Notes under the pieces: generated by a model
Databases searched by the model: none
What the model was told of the DNA's origin: nothing
Seen by the model: the letters and a program-made list of their open reading frames with translations, nothing else
Translations under genes and position numbers: made by a program
NCBI RefSeq assembly: GCF_011077955.1
Contig: NZ_JAALBX010000003.1
Location: forward strand, 62,001-126,000
Direction of reading: 5' to 3'
Source of the DNA: Citrobacter freundii
GTDB taxonomy: Bacteria; Pseudomonadota; Gammaproteobacteria; Enterobacterales; Enterobacteriaceae
Length of the DNA stretch: 64,000 nucleotides
Shown: in pieces, positions 7,607 through 18,668 of the stretch
Layout: every line of letters begins with the position of its first letter
How positions within the stretch are numbered: position 1 is the stretch's first letter

Positions 7607-9306
7607 TACAGCACCTTAACCTTACTCAACTCTTTGCCGGTGAGATCAACCATATGCACCGCACACGACATGCACGGGTCGAAGGAGTGCACGGTGCGCA
7701 CCACTTCCAGCGGCTTTTGCGGATCGGCGACGGTAGTGCCGATAAGCGCGCGCTCATACGGACCTGGCTCATCGTTAAAGTTGCGCGGCCCGGCGTTCCA
7801 GGTGGATGGCACCACAGCCTGATAGTTGGCTATTTTGCCGTCTTTAATCACAACCCAGTGGGATAACATACCGCGTGACGCCTCTTCAAAACCGACACCG
7901 CGAATTTCGCCTGCCGGGAATTCCGGCTTCACGAAGGTTTCCACATCGCCGCGTTTGATGTTGTCGATAAGCAACTGATATTGCTGCGACAGGGAGTCCT
8001 TCAATACCCCGGAGCGCACGGCGCGGCCCAGAATACGGCCCCAGGTAGACTGCAACTGATCCGGCGTCAGCGTCTGGCCCGTCAGGGTCTGGTACAGCTT
8101 GCTCATACCTTCATAGTGAGCAACGGTGCCTTCGTGCTTCGAAGCCAGGCCGCATAAGAGCCAGGCGAGCGGGCCGACTTCCACCGGTTTGCCGTAGAAC
8201 GTTGGCGCTTTAACCCATGAGTATTTACCGTCTTCCTGCCAGCCGGTGTACTGCGGGTTGGTTTCGCCTTCCCACGGTTTCAGCGGTTGGTCGTCCTTAT
8301 ACCAGGCATGTTTACCGCTCTCTTCAATCCCGTCGATAAGGTATTTATCGGTATGGCTGGTGATAGGACGGAAGGTGGTGAAATCCGCGCCCTTCATATA
8401 GCCGCCAGGGATTGCGAAGGTTTCGCCTTTGCGATCGACCGGTAAATCCGGAACGGCCAGGTAATAATCGGCAGCCTTGCCCAGTTGCAGCCACTGCGGA
8501 TAGCTGGCGGCAAAAATTACCGCGTCCGGTTTATACACCTGCTCGATAAAATCGCCCAGTTTGTCGATGAACGTCTTCACGTACATCAGGCGTTCAAGGT
8601 TCAATACGCTTGGCGCGTCGAGGTTAATCGGGTTCGCGACACCGCCCACCGCCAGGTTCTGGATATGGGGGGTTTTGCCGCCCAAAATGGCCACGATGCG
8701 GTTGGCATCGCGTTGGCACTCCAGCGCCTGAAGGTAGTGCGCGACGGCAATCAGGTTCACTTCCGGCGACAGTTTCATTTCGCTGTGGCCCCAGTAGCCG
8801 TTGGCGAAAATGCCCAACTGGCCGCTGTCTACCAGCGCCTGAATCTTCTGCTTCACTTTCGCGAATTCCGCCGCGCTGTTCAGCGACCAGGTGGAGACGC
8901 CTTTCAGCATCGCTTCGGCTTTTTCAGGATCCGCTTTCAGCGCCGCGGTGATATCGACCCAGTCGAGCGCGGAAAGCTGATAGAAATGCACGATATGGTC
9001 ATGGAGTTGGTGCGCGGCCAGGATCAGGTTACGAATGTATTGGGCGTTAACCGGGATCTCCATTTTCAGGGAATTTTCTACCGCGCGTACTGAGGCGATT
9101 GCGTGGATAGTGGTGCACACCCCGCAAATACGCTGCACGATAATCCATGCATCGCGCGGATCGTTGCCTTTAACAATCTCTTCCATGCCCCGCCACATGG
9201 TGCCGGAGGACCATGCCTTAACAACCTTACCCCCCTCAATTTCACAGTCGATCCGCAAGTGGCCTTCGATGCGAGTAATGGGATCAATAGTGATACGTTG
9301 ACTCAT
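7606..9306 (-). CDS. hybC: Hydrogenase-2 large subunit HybC ([NiFe])
   Basis: A 566-residue [NiFe]-hydrogenase large subunit, about the length of E. coli HybC (567). The nickel ligands are in RICGVCTTIHA near residue 58 and in DPCMSCAVH near the C-terminus. The peptide after that histidine (MVDLTGKELSKVKVL) is the part HybD would cleave. With HybO it oxidises H2 in the periplasm; electrons pass through HybA and HybB to quinone. It overlaps hybB by 4 bases. All four catalytic cysteines are present. Confidence 0.97.
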   Translation of the reverse strand: MSQRITIDPITRIEGHLRIDCEIEGGKVVKAWSSGTMWRGMEEIVKGNDPRDAWIIVQRICGVCTTIHAIASVRAVENSLKMEIPVNAQYIRNLILAAHQLHDHIVHFYQLSALDWVDITAALKADPEKAEAMLKGVSTWSLNSAAEFAKVKQKIQALVDSGQLGIFANGYWGHSEMKLSPEVNLIAVAHYLQALECQRDANRIVAILGGKTPHIQNLAVGGVANPINLDAPSVLNLERLMYVKTFIDKLGDFIEQVYKPDAVIFAASYPQWLQLGKAADYYLAVPDLPVDRKGETFAIPGGYMKGADFTTFRPITSHTDKYLIDGIEESGKHAWYKDDQPLKPWEGETNPQYTGWQEDGKYSWVKAPTFYGKPVEVGPLAWLLCGLASKHEGTVAHYEGMSKLYQTLTGQTLTPDQLQSTWGRILGRAVRSGVLKDSLSQQYQLLIDNIKRGDVETFVKPEFPAGEIRGVGFEEASRGMLSHWVVIKDGKIANYQAVVPSTWNAGPRNFNDEPGPYERALIGTTVADPQKPLEVVRTVHSFDPCMSCAVHMVDLTGKELSKVKVL

Positions 9307-10478
9307 AATTTTATCTCTTCCTTAATGCGTTCTGACCGGCCCTGTTTTGCAGGTAAAATTGGCAGTAAACGGGTAAGTAATACGTATGCGGCGATTTCAA
9401 TGGCGACGAAGCCGATAGAAATCAGGATTTCGCTGGTAGTAGGGAAATAGTGATAGCCGTTGCCCGGGTTGTAAGCGATAAGCGAATAGTCCATGCGCCA
9501 TAACGCCGCGCCCAGCAGCAGGCATACTGCACTGATAAACAGCCCGCGCGCGCTATGGCGCAGGCTGCTTTGCAGCATCACCAACGGCAAAGCCAGCAGC
9601 ACGATTTCGGCGATAAACAGCCAGGAGTAGCGATCGCCGGCAAACACCAGCGGCAGCTTGCCATGCCAGACCACTTCGCCAATACGCAACACCAGGAACA
9701 CGCACAGGAATACCTTGATTACGTTGCTGAGTTTGCGAAACAGCGGCGTCTCGTCTTCATCAATGGTGTTGCTGGCTTTCAGCAGTGAGCCTTCGAAAAT
9801 GACAATCGAGAAGCCCAGGATAAATGCCGTTAACAATGAAAACAGCGGCAGCAACTCGTAGCTTTGCCAGAGCGGATGCACTTTATAGCCCGCGACAATC
9901 ATCAACGACCCCATTGATGACTGGTGCATGGACGGCAGCAGCGCGCCAAGGCCGATGATAAAGAACATCACGCTATTGAGACGGCGCAGCGACACTTTCC
10001 AGCCCAGGCGTTCCAGCAGCGCGGGCAGCAGCTCCAGGCTCATCACCCCGATGTAAATCGTCATACAGACCGCGGTTTCGAACAGCACCGAATTGGGGTT
10101 GAAGTGCGAGGGCATAAAGAAGTTAGGCATATTCCAGTAGCGGCCCAGGTCGATGGTAATCGACAGCCCGCCCATGGAATAACCAAACAAACTTGCCAGC
10201 AAAGCCGGGCGCACCAGGTCGTGGTATTCGCCACGGTTAAACACATACACCGCCCAGGCGAGCGCCCAACCACCGCAGGCGAAACCGGTGCCGATGAGCA
10301 GGTCAAAGGCAATCCAGATGCCCCACGGGTAACCGCCGTTGAGATCGGAAACATCACCAATCCCCATCACCAGTCGTTTGGCGACCAGCAGGAAGCAGAT
10401 AACCACCAACGGCGCGAGGATCTTTATGCTGAAGGTAAACAGCTTGCCGCCGAGGGGACGAAGCGCATGGTCACTCAT
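9303..10478 (-). CDS. hybB: Hydrogenase-2 integral membrane subunit HybB
   Basis: A 391-residue NrfD/PsrC-family membrane protein with about ten hydrophobic segments, matching E. coli HybB (392). It passes electrons from HybA to menaquinone and anchors the complex. I chose the ATG at 10478: AGGAGG (10490-10485) lies 6 bases upstream, whereas it directly abuts the alternative ATG at 10484. The frame stays open to 10568 but those residues overlap hybA and do not match the family. The gene overlaps the end of hybA by 8 bases. Confidence 0.94.
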   Translation of the reverse strand: MSDHALRPLGGKLFTFSIKILAPLVVICFLLVAKRLVMGIGDVSDLNGGYPWGIWIAFDLLIGTGFACGGWALAWAVYVFNRGEYHDLVRPALLASLFGYSMGGLSITIDLGRYWNMPNFFMPSHFNPNSVLFETAVCMTIYIGVMSLELLPALLERLGWKVSLRRLNSVMFFIIGLGALLPSMHQSSMGSLMIVAGYKVHPLWQSYELLPLFSLLTAFILGFSIVIFEGSLLKASNTIDEDETPLFRKLSNVIKVFLCVFLVLRIGEVVWHGKLPLVFAGDRYSWLFIAEIVLLALPLVMLQSSLRHSARGLFISAVCLLLGAALWRMDYSLIAYNPGNGYHYFPTTSEILISIGFVAIEIAAYVLLTRLLPILPAKQGRSERIKEEIKL

Positions 10479-11487
10479 GGCCATCCTCCTTGTTATGAGA
10501 TGAGTCCTGCTCATGCTGAATGCGGGAGTTGCGACGCACCAGGAAGGTAATCCCCGCCAGCGCGGCAACCGGCAAAATCATGCCTTTGTACAGCGAATGT
10601 TGAACATGTTCGGAGCGCGCGCCAGTCGCCAGCGGATCGAGCGCAGGCAGCCCAAAGTGTTCAAACGGAATGCCGGACAACACCAACACCTGAGTGCCGC
10701 CGCCTTCCATCTCGCCATAAATATGCGACTGGTAATTCGCCACCGGATGCAGATACACATCCTGGCCATTTACCCGCTGGCGAGGATAGGGGTACTCGCT
10801 GCCGGGCTTCTGAGCGAGGCGTTTCTTCGCCTCCGCCATTAGCTCTTCACGGGTGCCGAAAATCACCGCGCCGGTAGGGCAAACTTCGGTACAGCCCGGT
10901 AAGCCGCCTTTATCGAGGCGCTCAACGCCTTTCTGGTTGCAGAGCTCGCATTTATGGATGTAACCAAACGGATGGTCGTAATCATATTTCGGCACGTTAA
11001 ACGGACAGGCCACCATGCAATAACGACAGCCGGTGCAAACGTCTTTGTCATATTGCACGATGCCGGTTTTGGCGTCTTTGGTTAGCGCCGATACCGGGCA
11101 GGCGGACACGCAGTTGGGGTCGACGCAGTGCATGCATTGCTTCTTAATAAACGCGTAACCGTCTTTTTCCTGATTCTTATGCGTGCCGTCGCCGCTACGC
11201 CAAATCTGAATGATGTTATTGGTATAGGGGCTGAGTTTATCGTTCACAGACCAGGTATTGTCGCCGTGGGCATAGGTATCGCCACGATGTTCACTGGCCT
11301 GCGGATGGTTGATTTCCTGGCATTTACTGACGCAGGCCTGGCAACCCACACACAGCGTTGAGTCAAACAACATGCCGAGCGCACCGGGGATCGGTGGGCG
11401 GTTTTCTGCTGCGGCTTGTACGGCGGGCGCAACCCCTGCTAATACTGCCCCTGCGGAAGCCAGCTTAAAGAAGTGACGCCGATTCAA
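10471..11487 (-). CDS. hybA: Hydrogenase-2 ferredoxin-like subunit HybA
   Basis: A 338-residue protein with an N-terminal Tat signal ([10 protein letters not shown], Arg3-Arg4) and four [4Fe-4S] cysteine clusters: [11 protein letters not shown] near 47-57, [14 protein letters not shown] near 118, [12 protein letters not shown] near 151, and CELCNQKG with CTEVCPTG further on. A hydrophobic segment near the C-terminus ([16 protein letters not shown]) anchors it. It relays electrons from HybO to HybB. It overlaps hybO by 4 bases. Confidence 0.96.
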   Translation of the reverse strand: MNRRHFFKLASAGAVLAGVAPAVQAAAENRPPIPGALGMLFDSTLCVGCQACVSKCQEINHPQASEHRGDTYAHGDNTWSVNDKLSPYTNNIIQIWRSGDGTHKNQEKDGYAFIKKQCMHCVDPNCVSACPVSALTKDAKTGIVQYDKDVCTGCRYCMVACPFNVPKYDYDHPFGYIHKCELCNQKGVERLDKGGLPGCTEVCPTGAVIFGTREELMAEAKKRLAQKPGSEYPYPRQRVNGQDVYLHPVANYQSHIYGEMEGGGTQVLVLSGIPFEHFGLPALDPLATGARSEHVQHSLYKGMILPVAALAGITFLVRRNSRIQHEQDSSHNKEDGHE

Positions 11488-12614
11488 TGCTTCTCCTCCC
11501 GATCCGCAGCGGATTTGTCGGCTGGATTTTTACGGCCGAGCTGTTTTACCGCCATCACGCTGACCCCACCGACGGCGCCCACTACCGCGCCCAGCAGCCC
11601 GACCGCGCTCATGGAAACGGCGCCGCCTTCAGTACGCTTCACGTCCGGCACCTGTGCGCGAGGGGTAGGCTGGTGCACTTCCGCAAGCTGGGCGATACCT
11701 TTTTTAAAGCCGATGCCTTCTTCGTTGCAGCCATAGCAAGGATGCCCGATGCCTACCGGCCAGATGCCGCCACCGACATCGCAAAATTCCAGAGTCGAGC
11801 AGTTACCGTAGGTTTCCGGTCCTTTGCAGCCTAAATGGTAAAGGCACCACCCCTGACGATGGCCTTCATCACCGAACTGACGCGCAAATCGCCCGGCGTC
11901 GAAATGCGGGCGACGCTCGCAGTTTTCATGAATCAGTCGCTCATACGCGAACAGCGGACGGTTTTTGGCATCCAGTTTTGGCGGGCGATTAAAGGTGATC
12001 ACATGCGCCACCGTCGCCAGGAAGTTATGCGGGTTCGGCGGACAGCCGGGAATATTGATGACCGGAACGTTGGGGATCACATCCTGAAGCGAGACCGCGC
12101 CCGTTGGGTTCACGCCCGTTGCCGGGACGCCGCCCCAGGCAGCGCAGGAGCCGATAGCAATCACTGCCGCTGCATTGGCCGCCGCTTCGCGGATATGCTC
12201 AACGATAGGTTTACCGGCCACCATGCAGTAAATGCCGCCGTCTTTAAGCGGAATTGAGCCGTCCACTACCAGCACATATTTCCCTTTGTACTGTTCGAGG
12301 GCGCGATGTTTATTTTCTTCCGCCTGGTAACCAAAGGCAGCAGAGAGCACCTCATGGTATTCAAGCGAGATGACATCCAGCACGAGGTTTTCCACCGTGG
12401 GATGCGTTGAGCGTAAAAGCGATTCCGTACAGCCGGTGCACTCCTGCGCGCCGATCCAGACGACAGGCGGGCGAGACGGGGAAGAGAGTGCATCCACCAT
12501 CGTCGCCGATGCCGTACCGGTTAAACCCATTGTTGCCGACAATGCTGCGCACAGCGTCATAAAATCGCGGCGTGAAATGCCATTATGATAAAAAGCGTTT
12601 TGTCCTTCGGACAT
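11484..12614 (-). CDS. hybO: Hydrogenase-2 small subunit HybO
   Basis: A 376-residue [NiFe]-hydrogenase small subunit, first gene of the operon. The twin-arginine signal is SRRDFM at residues 14-19. Iron-sulphur ligands include [11 protein letters not shown] near residue 60, GSCAAWGG, and the C-terminal [17 protein letters not shown] and [10 protein letters not shown] motifs. A hydrophobic C-terminal helix (near 330-350) anchors it. It exports together with folded HybC (hitch-hiking through Tat). Upstream lies a FNR-like site at 12750-12763. Confidence 0.97.
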   Translation of the reverse strand: MSEGQNAFYHNGISRRDFMTLCAALSATMGLTGTASATMVDALSSPSRPPVVWIGAQECTGCTESLLRSTHPTVENLVLDVISLEYHEVLSAAFGYQAEENKHRALEQYKGKYVLVVDGSIPLKDGGIYCMVAGKPIVEHIREAAANAAAVIAIGSCAAWGGVPATGVNPTGAVSLQDVIPNVPVINIPGCPPNPHNFLATVAHVITFNRPPKLDAKNRPLFAYERLIHENCERRPHFDAGRFARQFGDEGHRQGWCLYHLGCKGPETYGNCSTLEFCDVGGGIWPVGIGHPCYGCNEEGIGFKKGIAQLAEVHQPTPRAQVPDVKRTEGGAVSMSAVGLLGAVVGAVGGVSVMAVKQLGRKNPADKSAADREEKH

Positions 12615-13089
12615 GCTGTTCTCCCGAAAGCTTCTGCCTTAATCACCCGGATGCAGGAAAGCCATCTCCCCTACAGCGTGAGGTATCACGGGCAGAAAGT
12701 CCTTGTTTTCGTTGTGGGCTATACAGTGAAACTTTTGATAATTATTTTTTTGACACTTATCAACGAAACTTTAATTGGCGCTGAGGGATGAACAATATTG
12801 TGAGACTGAACGTTTCAGTTATTGTTAAAAACCAAAAAAATGCGAATTAGAAAGTTAATCTTGCGCAAAATATAACCCGTATTAGGTATTTGATAATAAT
12901 ACAGACAAGGTGAGAAGAATTATTACTACCGTGTCGGTAGACGCCTTATTCCACGGGTTGATGGTCACTTTGTTAAAATAAATTTATCGACTTTTAATAA
13001 ATCCGCCTTGCTATCCATCAATGAAAAATAAATGGAAATCAGACAAGGTTTATACATGAATTCTTAATTAACGGTTCATCCTCTTAAAT
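12615..13089. other. Divergent regulatory region between hybO and hypA
   Basis: A 475-base AT-rich intergenic region without a convincing ORF. It holds the promoters for the hyb operon (minus strand) and hypA-hypF (plus strand). The only site I can name is the FNR-like box at 12750-12763. No strong ribosome site precedes hypA (TCCTCTTAAAT then ATG). Confidence 0.7.
12750..12763. promoter_or_regulatory. FNR-like box upstream of hyb
   Basis: TTGACACTTATCAA matches the FNR consensus TTGAT-N4-ATCAA at 9 of 10 positions. It lies about 140 bases before hybO, so anaerobic control of hyb (and possibly of hypA) is plausible. Transcript starts are not determined. Confidence 0.55.
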
Positions 13090-13431
13090 ATGCATGAATT
13101 ATCGTTAGCTCAGGGCGTTATTCAGTTACTGGAAGATCAAGCCGCGACCGGACATTTCCAGCGTATCACTCACGTCTGGCTGGATGTGGGGGCGCTTGCA
13201 TGCGTTGAGCTTTCTTCATTGCAGTTTGGTCTGGACGTGGCGCGCCGGGGAACCGTGGCGGCAGAAGCGCAGTTTCATATTACTGTGGTGCCCGCTAAGG
13301 GGTGGTGTTTTGCCTGTAACGCGGCGTTCAGCGCTGAACAACATGCGTTGCCGTGTCCGCACTGCGGCTCCTGGGAAATCCAGATTGATAAAGGCAACGC
13401 GATGCGCGTGCGCGAAATGGAGGTTGAATGA
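13090..13431 (+). CDS. hypA: Hydrogenase nickel-insertion protein HypA/HybF
   Basis: A 113-residue HypA-family protein. It begins with the invariant MHELSLA (His2 is a nickel ligand), and has a zinc site formed by CFAC near residue 75 and CPHC near residue 92. HypA or HybF delivers nickel with HypB to the hydrogenase large subunit. In E. coli a paralogue (hybF) lies inside the hyb operon; here the only copy in the window is divergent from hybO and overlaps hypF by 4 bases. Whether it should be called hypA or hybF cannot be settled from sequence. Confidence 0.9.
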   Translation: MHELSLAQGVIQLLEDQAATGHFQRITHVWLDVGALACVELSSLQFGLDVARRGTVAAEAQFHITVVPAKGWCFACNAAFSAEQHALPCPHCGSWEIQIDKGNAMRVREMEVE

Positions 13432-15671
13432 CATCCACAGCGATCCCGGGCGTACAGCTGCATATTCGCGGCAAAGTGCAGGGCGTAGGGTTTCGGCCTT
13501 ATGTCTGGCAACTGGCGCAGCAGGCAAACCTGAAAGGCGATGTCTGCAATACCGGCAACGGCGTCGTGGTGCGTATTGCGGGCAGCGAAGGCGATTTCGT
13601 TGAACGCCTGTATGCGCATTGCCCGCCGCTGGCCGCCATTCATTCCGTTGAACGCAGCGAAATTGTCTGGGATGACGCGCCGCAGGATTTCATTATTGTG
13701 CAAAGCCAGCAGTGCGCCATGGACACCCAAATTGTTCCGGATGCCGCCACATGCCCGGCATGCCTTGAAGAAATCACTACCCCTGGCAATCGTCGCTACC
13801 GTTACCCGTTTACGAACTGTACTCACTGCGGCCCTAGGCTCACCATTATTAAAGCGATGCCATACGATCGCGCCTGGACCGTGATGGCGGCGTTCCCGTT
13901 ATGCCCGGATTGCGAACGGGAATACCGTAATCCGCTGGACCGGCGTTTCCATGCTCAGCCGCTGGCGTGCCCGGTTTGCGGGCCGCAAATTTTTTGGCAG
14001 CAGGGCGAGGAAACCCTGCATCGTGACGATGCGCTGGCGGCGGCTGTGGCGGCGTTACGACGCGGCGAGATTGTGGCTATTAAAGGCTTAGGCGGAATGC
14101 ATCTTGCGGTAGATGCGCGAAGCGACAGCGCAGTGATGCGGTTACGCGAACGCAAACAACGCCCCGCCAAACCGCTGGCGGTCATGCTGGCGGATGATGC
14201 CGGGCTGCCGGAGGCGGCGCGCGCACTTTTACATACTCCCGCCGCGCCTGTGGTACTGGTGGAGGCAAAAACGGTATCTGGTCTGAGCCGCCATATCGCG
14301 CCTGATCTCAGCGAAGTGGGCGTCATGCTGCCCGCTAATCCACTACAGCATCTGTTGTTACAGGCGTTTGGCGCGCCGCTGGTGATGACGTCCGGCAACC
14401 TGAATGGCCGACCGCCTGCGATCACCAATCAACAGGCGCGGGAAGAACTCGCGGATATAGCCGATGGCTGGCTTTTGCATAACCGCGATATTAATCAGCG
14501 TATGGATGATTCCGTGGTGCGCCAGAGCGGTGAAGTGATGCGCCGCGCCCGTGGTTATGTGCCTGATGCGATTACGCTACCACCGGGTTTTGAGGCATTG
14601 CCGCCGCTGCTTGCGATGGGCGCAGACCTGAAAAACACCTTCTGTTTACTGCGTGGTAACAGCGCGGTCCTGAGCCAGCATCTGGGCGATCTCACCGAGG
14701 AGCGCGTACCTGAACAGTGGCGGCTGGCGCTAAAAATTATGCGTGATCTGTATGACTTTACCCCCACGCGGATCGTGGTGGATGCGCATCCGGCCTATAT
14801 CAGCAGTCAGATGGGCTATGAAATGGATGCCTCGCCAGAGGTGGTCTTGCATCACCACGCTCATGCAGCCGCGTGCCTTGCAGAACATCTTTGGCCGCTG
14901 GATGGCGGTCCTGTCATCGCGCTGACGCTGGACGGCATTGGCTACGGGGCGAATGACCAGTTATGGGGCGGCGAATGCCTGCTGGTGGATTATGCCCACT
15001 GCGAGCGAGTCGGCGGATTACCGGCGGTGGCGCTGCCGGGAGGCGACCTGGCGGCGCGCCAGCCGTGGCGCAATCTGTTGGCGCAGTGGCTGGCGTTTGT
15101 TCCTGAGTGGCAAACGTATCCTGAGGCCAACACCCTGACATCCCACCCGTGGGAAGTCGTGGCGCGCGCGATCACGCGCCAACTCAACGCGCCTCTCGCC
15201 TCGTCAACCGGGCGCTTATTTGACGCCGTCGCCTGCGCGCTGGGCCTCGCGCCCGACAGGCAAAGTTATGAGGGCGAAGCCGCCTGTCGGCTGGAGGCGC
15301 TGGCGTTGCAGGCGACGAATACCGCCCACCCGGTGACCATGCCGTTTAGTGATAACACGCTGGATATGGCTACCTTCTGGCATCAGTGGCTGAACTGGCA
15401 GGCGCCGGATGCCGAACGCGCTTATGCGTTTCACGACGCGCTGGCGCACGGCTTTGCTGATATGGCGCGTCATCATGCCCGGCAACGTGGCATCAATACC
15501 ATTGTGCTTTCCGGCGGCGTGTTGCATAACCGGTTGCTCAAAGCGCGCTTTGCTCACCATCTGGCGGATGTTGATGTGCGTTTTCCGATGCAACTGCCGG
15601 CAGGCGACGGCGCGGTGTCGTTCGGCCAGGCGGTGGTGGCTGCGGCGCGTTGGCTACGCAATCAACCTTGA
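13428..15671 (+). CDS. hypF: Carbamoyltransferase HypF
   Basis: A 747-residue HypF. Domains in order: acylphosphatase-like ([20 protein letters not shown], residues about 9-90), two zinc-finger motifs (CPACLEEI...CTHCGPRL and CPDCEREY...CPVCGPQ, about 108-185), YrdC-like (about 200-380), and a Kae1-like domain with [15 protein letters not shown] (near 480) and [11 protein letters not shown] (near 690). It makes the carbamoyl group, transferred to HypE, that becomes the cyanide ligand of the NiFe site. It is coupled to hypA and ends convergently with nrfFG, overlapping it by 10 bases. Confidence 0.95.
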   Translation: MTSTAIPGVQLHIRGKVQGVGFRPYVWQLAQQANLKGDVCNTGNGVVVRIAGSEGDFVERLYAHCPPLAAIHSVERSEIVWDDAPQDFIIVQSQQCAMDTQIVPDAATCPACLEEITTPGNRRYRYPFTNCTHCGPRLTIIKAMPYDRAWTVMAAFPLCPDCEREYRNPLDRRFHAQPLACPVCGPQIFWQQGEETLHRDDALAAAVAALRRGEIVAIKGLGGMHLAVDARSDSAVMRLRERKQRPAKPLAVMLADDAGLPEAARALLHTPAAPVVLVEAKTVSGLSRHIAPDLSEVGVMLPANPLQHLLLQAFGAPLVMTSGNLNGRPPAITNQQAREELADIADGWLLHNRDINQRMDDSVVRQSGEVMRRARGYVPDAITLPPGFEALPPLLAMGADLKNTFCLLRGNSAVLSQHLGDLTEERVPEQWRLALKIMRDLYDFTPTRIVVDAHPAYISSQMGYEMDASPEVVLHHHAHAAACLAEHLWPLDGGPVIALTLDGIGYGANDQLWGGECLLVDYAHCERVGGLPAVALPGGDLAARQPWRNLLAQWLAFVPEWQTYPEANTLTSHPWEVVARAITRQLNAPLASSTGRLFDAVACALGLAPDRQSYEGEAACRLEALALQATNTAHPVTMPFSDNTLDMATFWHQWLNWQAPDAERAYAFHDALAHGFADMARHHARQRGINTIVLSGGVLHNRLLKARFAHHLADVDVRFPMQLPAGDGAVSFGQAVVAAARWLRNQP

Positions 15672-16768
15672 TTTTGCAGCATTTTCGCCATATTGATGGC
15701 CTCAATCAGCTTCGCCCGGCTCACGCGCGGGGAGTTAAGATCAAGCAGACGCTGCCACTGCGTAATAGCCCCGTCGTAATCGGCGCGCATAAAGGCATCG
15801 GACGCCAGCAGCATGCGGGCCGTGACTTCATTGCTGTCGAGCGCCAGGGCCTTATCGATAAGCTGGCGGGTTTCTTGCGTCATCTTTTGCCCGGACTGGT
15901 AGTAACGCACTGTGGCGAGCGCGGACCACAGCTCTGCATTGTCGCCGCGTAACGCCATGGCGCGTTGATAGGCCAGGTAGGCATTCTGGTAGCTGTTGCG
16001 ATAAAGGTAGTATTCGCCAAGCTCGGCCCAGAGCGTGCTGTCCTGCGGCATGGCGCGTATTTTTTGTTGAAGCGCAACGAGTTCCTGTTCCACTCTCTGT
16101 TCATCGGTGAAATTGAGCAGCGGATCGGTCAGGCGTTTATGCTCGGCAATGACAGCCGGCGCGCGGCCTGATAATGCGTAAATCCCGGCGCAAATCAGCA
16201 TTAAAGCGGTAAGCGTTAACCCAACCGTGCGCCAGGGCAGCGCGCGCTGCGCCTGCCAGTCAGTCGACGGCGCAGGCGGGATATCGTGCGCCAGTTCCTG
16301 CTTTAACGCCTCGTCATTAGTGTGCGTCTGCGCATGGCGGGCAATCGCGCCCTGGGCGCGTCGTAGCTCATCATCCGGCCTGTCTGTGCTGCGTCGGCGC
16401 ATCCACACCATTGCAAGGCCAATACTCAGCAGCAATACCAGCGGCGTAAACCATAAAATGCTCGTTTCACGTTGCAGCCGCGGGTTATAGCGAACAAATT
16501 CCCCATAGCGCGTCGTCATAAACGTCATGATTTCCGCTTCGGATTTACCGGCTTCGGTCAGGGCATAAACTTCATGGCGCATACTCACCGCAACGGGCGA
16601 ATTGGACTCCAGCAGGCTTTGGTTCTGGCATTGCGGGCAGCGCAATTGCCCGGCCACTTTCAACGCCTGTTGCTGTTGTTGCGGGCTACGAAACTCCCAG
16701 GTATCCACCAGTTGCGCATGCCCTGGCGAGGCGAGCAACAGCAACAACACCAGAAGCAGGTTACGCAT
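15662..16768 (-). CDS. Fused NrfF-NrfG cytochrome c assembly protein
   Basis: A 368-residue CcmH-like protein that joins what are separate nrfF and nrfG genes in E. coli K-12. Residues 1-18 form a signal peptide ([18 protein letters not shown]). Residues about 19-125 are NrfF-like, with haem-lyase motif LRCPQCQNQ near residue 42 and a membrane helix near 105-122. A second helix near 183-200 is followed by tetratricopeptide repeats of the NrfG type. With NrfE it attaches haem to the unusual CWSCK site of NrfA. It overlaps nrfE by 8 bases. It could also be read as a CcmH paralogue, but the operon context points to Nrf. Confidence 0.87.
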   Translation of the reverse strand: MRNLLLVLLLLLASPGHAQLVDTWEFRSPQQQQQALKVAGQLRCPQCQNQSLLESNSPVAVSMRHEVYALTEAGKSEAEIMTFMTTRYGEFVRYNPRLQRETSILWFTPLVLLLSIGLAMVWMRRRSTDRPDDELRRAQGAIARHAQTHTNDEALKQELAHDIPPAPSTDWQAQRALPWRTVGLTLTALMLICAGIYALSGRAPAVIAEHKRLTDPLLNFTDEQRVEQELVALQQKIRAMPQDSTLWAELGEYYLYRNSYQNAYLAYQRAMALRGDNAELWSALATVRYYQSGQKMTQETRQLIDKALALDSNEVTARMLLASDAFMRADYDGAITQWQRLLDLNSPRVSRAKLIEAINMAKMLQNQG

Positions 16769-18638
16769 GGGCTTTCCTCCCGCGCCACCAGCCTGCTAAC
16801 GCGCCCGCCATCATCACCCCGGCACCCAACCACACCCAGCGAATGCCGCTTTGCACGTAAAAACGCATGGCGTAACGATCTGCGCCGGTTTTCTCGCCCA
16901 TCACCACATACCATTCAGACAGCACATCCCAGGCAATGCCCGGCTCTATCATCAACTGGTTACGGGCGGTGTAAAAACGGCGCTCCGGGGCGACCTGCGC
17001 CACGGGCTTATTATTCCGGCTGATGTCGATAATCGCCTGCTCGGCGGTGTAGTTTTTCCCGGTCAGCAGATTGATGGTCTGGAAGCGGAACTGGTAGCCT
17101 GCCACGCTCACCTGTTCGCCCTGCGTCACGTTGAGGCTCATTTCCTGTTTTTCACCGCTGGAAAAGACAATCCCCAGGGCGAAAATCCCAACGCCGGTGT
17201 GGGCCAGCAGCATCGGCAACTGGCGTTTTACTAAGCCTGGCGACGTCAGCCATTGGGCGCTCACCACCCCGCACACCAGCGCGGTGGCGAATGCCACCAC
17301 AAACCCGTGAGCGTGCAGCGCTAGCGCAGCGAGAACGGCGATGGCCATCGAACCGAAAAGACGCAAACGCGTCCAGCGCGGGCTGCGTTTCCAGTAACTC
17401 CCCGCCGCAAGGCCCATTACGGCTAACATCACCAGGCCAAACGGCAGCAGGACGGTATTGAAATAGGGCGCGCCGACTGAAATTTTGCCCCAACCTGCCA
17501 GGGTATACAGCATCGGATAGAGCGTTCCCAGCAGTACAATCACCACCACGGCACTAAACAGCAGCAGGCACAGCAGCAGCCACGTTTCCCGCGACCAGCC
17601 CACGAAGCGCGCTGCCGGTTTCCACTCTTTGGCCCGCCAGCCGTACAGCGCCAGCGCCCCGGCGCTCAGCGCGATAAACAGCGTAAACAGCGGGGCGGCG
17701 CGTGCGTTATCCAGCGCAAAGGCGTGAACCGACACCAATATGCCTGAGCGCACGATAAGCGTGCCTAACAGACTAAAAATAAAACCGAAAATCGCCAGTA
17801 GCAGCGACCAGTGGCGGAAAACGCCGCGTGCCCGGGTGGCATACAGGCTGTGCATTAACGCGCTGGCGGTGAGCCACGGCAGTAACGACGCATTTTCCAC
17901 CGGATCCCAGAACCACCAGCCGCCCCAGCCCAGTTCGCTGTACGCCCACCATGAACCGAGCACAATGCCGGCGGTTAATGCGCTCCAGGCAGGCACAATC
18001 CAGCGCCAGCATAGTTCGGCAATCGCCGCGTTAAATTCCCCACGCAGCAGCGCGGCGAGAGAAATGGCGGCGACAACGGTCAGGCCGCCATAGCCTGCAT
18101 ACAGTAACGGAGGATGGAGGATAAGCCCGATGTGTTGCAGCATCGGGTTCAAATCACGTCCTTCAATGGCGGGCGGGAAAATGCGCGTAAACGGATCGGA
18201 ATAGAGCAGGATAAACACTAAAAGCGCGGCGGTGATGATGCCAAGCAGAGCTAACGTCAGTGCGAAAAGCGGGTCTTTGGCGTGGCGATAGCGCCAGGCG
18301 AACAGGGCGCTCCATGCCGACAAGCACACCACCCACAGCAATAATGAGCCTTCATGACCGCCCCAGACGGCGGCAAGTTTGAGGCCAAACGGCAATTGTC
18401 GGTGCCCGTGCTGCGCTACATAGACCAGCGTGAAATCGTCGGTAAGGAAAGCCAGGATCAGCAACCCAAAAGCCAGCAACAGCAAGCCAAACTGCGCGAA
18501 GGTGAGTCCGCTTACCAGCCGCGCCAGGCCGGACCAGTGAGAACGGTATCCGGCAAACGCCAGCGAGGCTGTCGCTGCCGGGATCCCGCAGGCAAGGAGC
18601 AGTGCTATAAACCCAAGCTCGGGCGCGATCAGTTCCAC
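16761..18638 (-). CDS. nrfE: NrfE, CcmF-family haem lyase
   Basis: A 625-residue polytopic membrane protein of the CcmF/NrfE/CcsA family. The tryptophan-rich haem-binding WWD segment is in [25 protein letters not shown] near residue 240, and the P/H-rich external loops are present. E. coli NrfE is shorter (552); this protein keeps the CcmF-like C-terminal periplasmic domain ([15 protein letters not shown]... near 510-590) and last helix. With NrfFG it forms the dedicated lyase for the lysine-ligated haem of NrfA. It begins 30 bases after nrfD. Confidence 0.92.
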   Translation of the reverse strand: MELIAPELGFIALLLACGIPAATASLAFAGYRSHWSGLARLVSGLTFAQFGLLLLAFGLLILAFLTDDFTLVYVAQHGHRQLPFGLKLAAVWGGHEGSLLLWVVCLSAWSALFAWRYRHAKDPLFALTLALLGIITAALLVFILLYSDPFTRIFPPAIEGRDLNPMLQHIGLILHPPLLYAGYGGLTVVAAISLAALLRGEFNAAIAELCWRWIVPAWSALTAGIVLGSWWAYSELGWGGWWFWDPVENASLLPWLTASALMHSLYATRARGVFRHWSLLLAIFGFIFSLLGTLIVRSGILVSVHAFALDNARAAPLFTLFIALSAGALALYGWRAKEWKPAARFVGWSRETWLLLCLLLFSAVVVIVLLGTLYPMLYTLAGWGKISVGAPYFNTVLLPFGLVMLAVMGLAAGSYWKRSPRWTRLRLFGSMAIAVLAALALHAHGFVVAFATALVCGVVSAQWLTSPGLVKRQLPMLLAHTGVGIFALGIVFSSGEKQEMSLNVTQGEQVSVAGYQFRFQTINLLTGKNYTAEQAIIDISRNNKPVAQVAPERRFYTARNQLMIEPGIAWDVLSEWYVVMGEKTGADRYAMRFYVQSGIRWVWLGAGVMMAGALAGWWRGRKAHA

Positions 18639-18668
18639 TTTTTACCCTGCCGGGGCATCACGCCCTGT

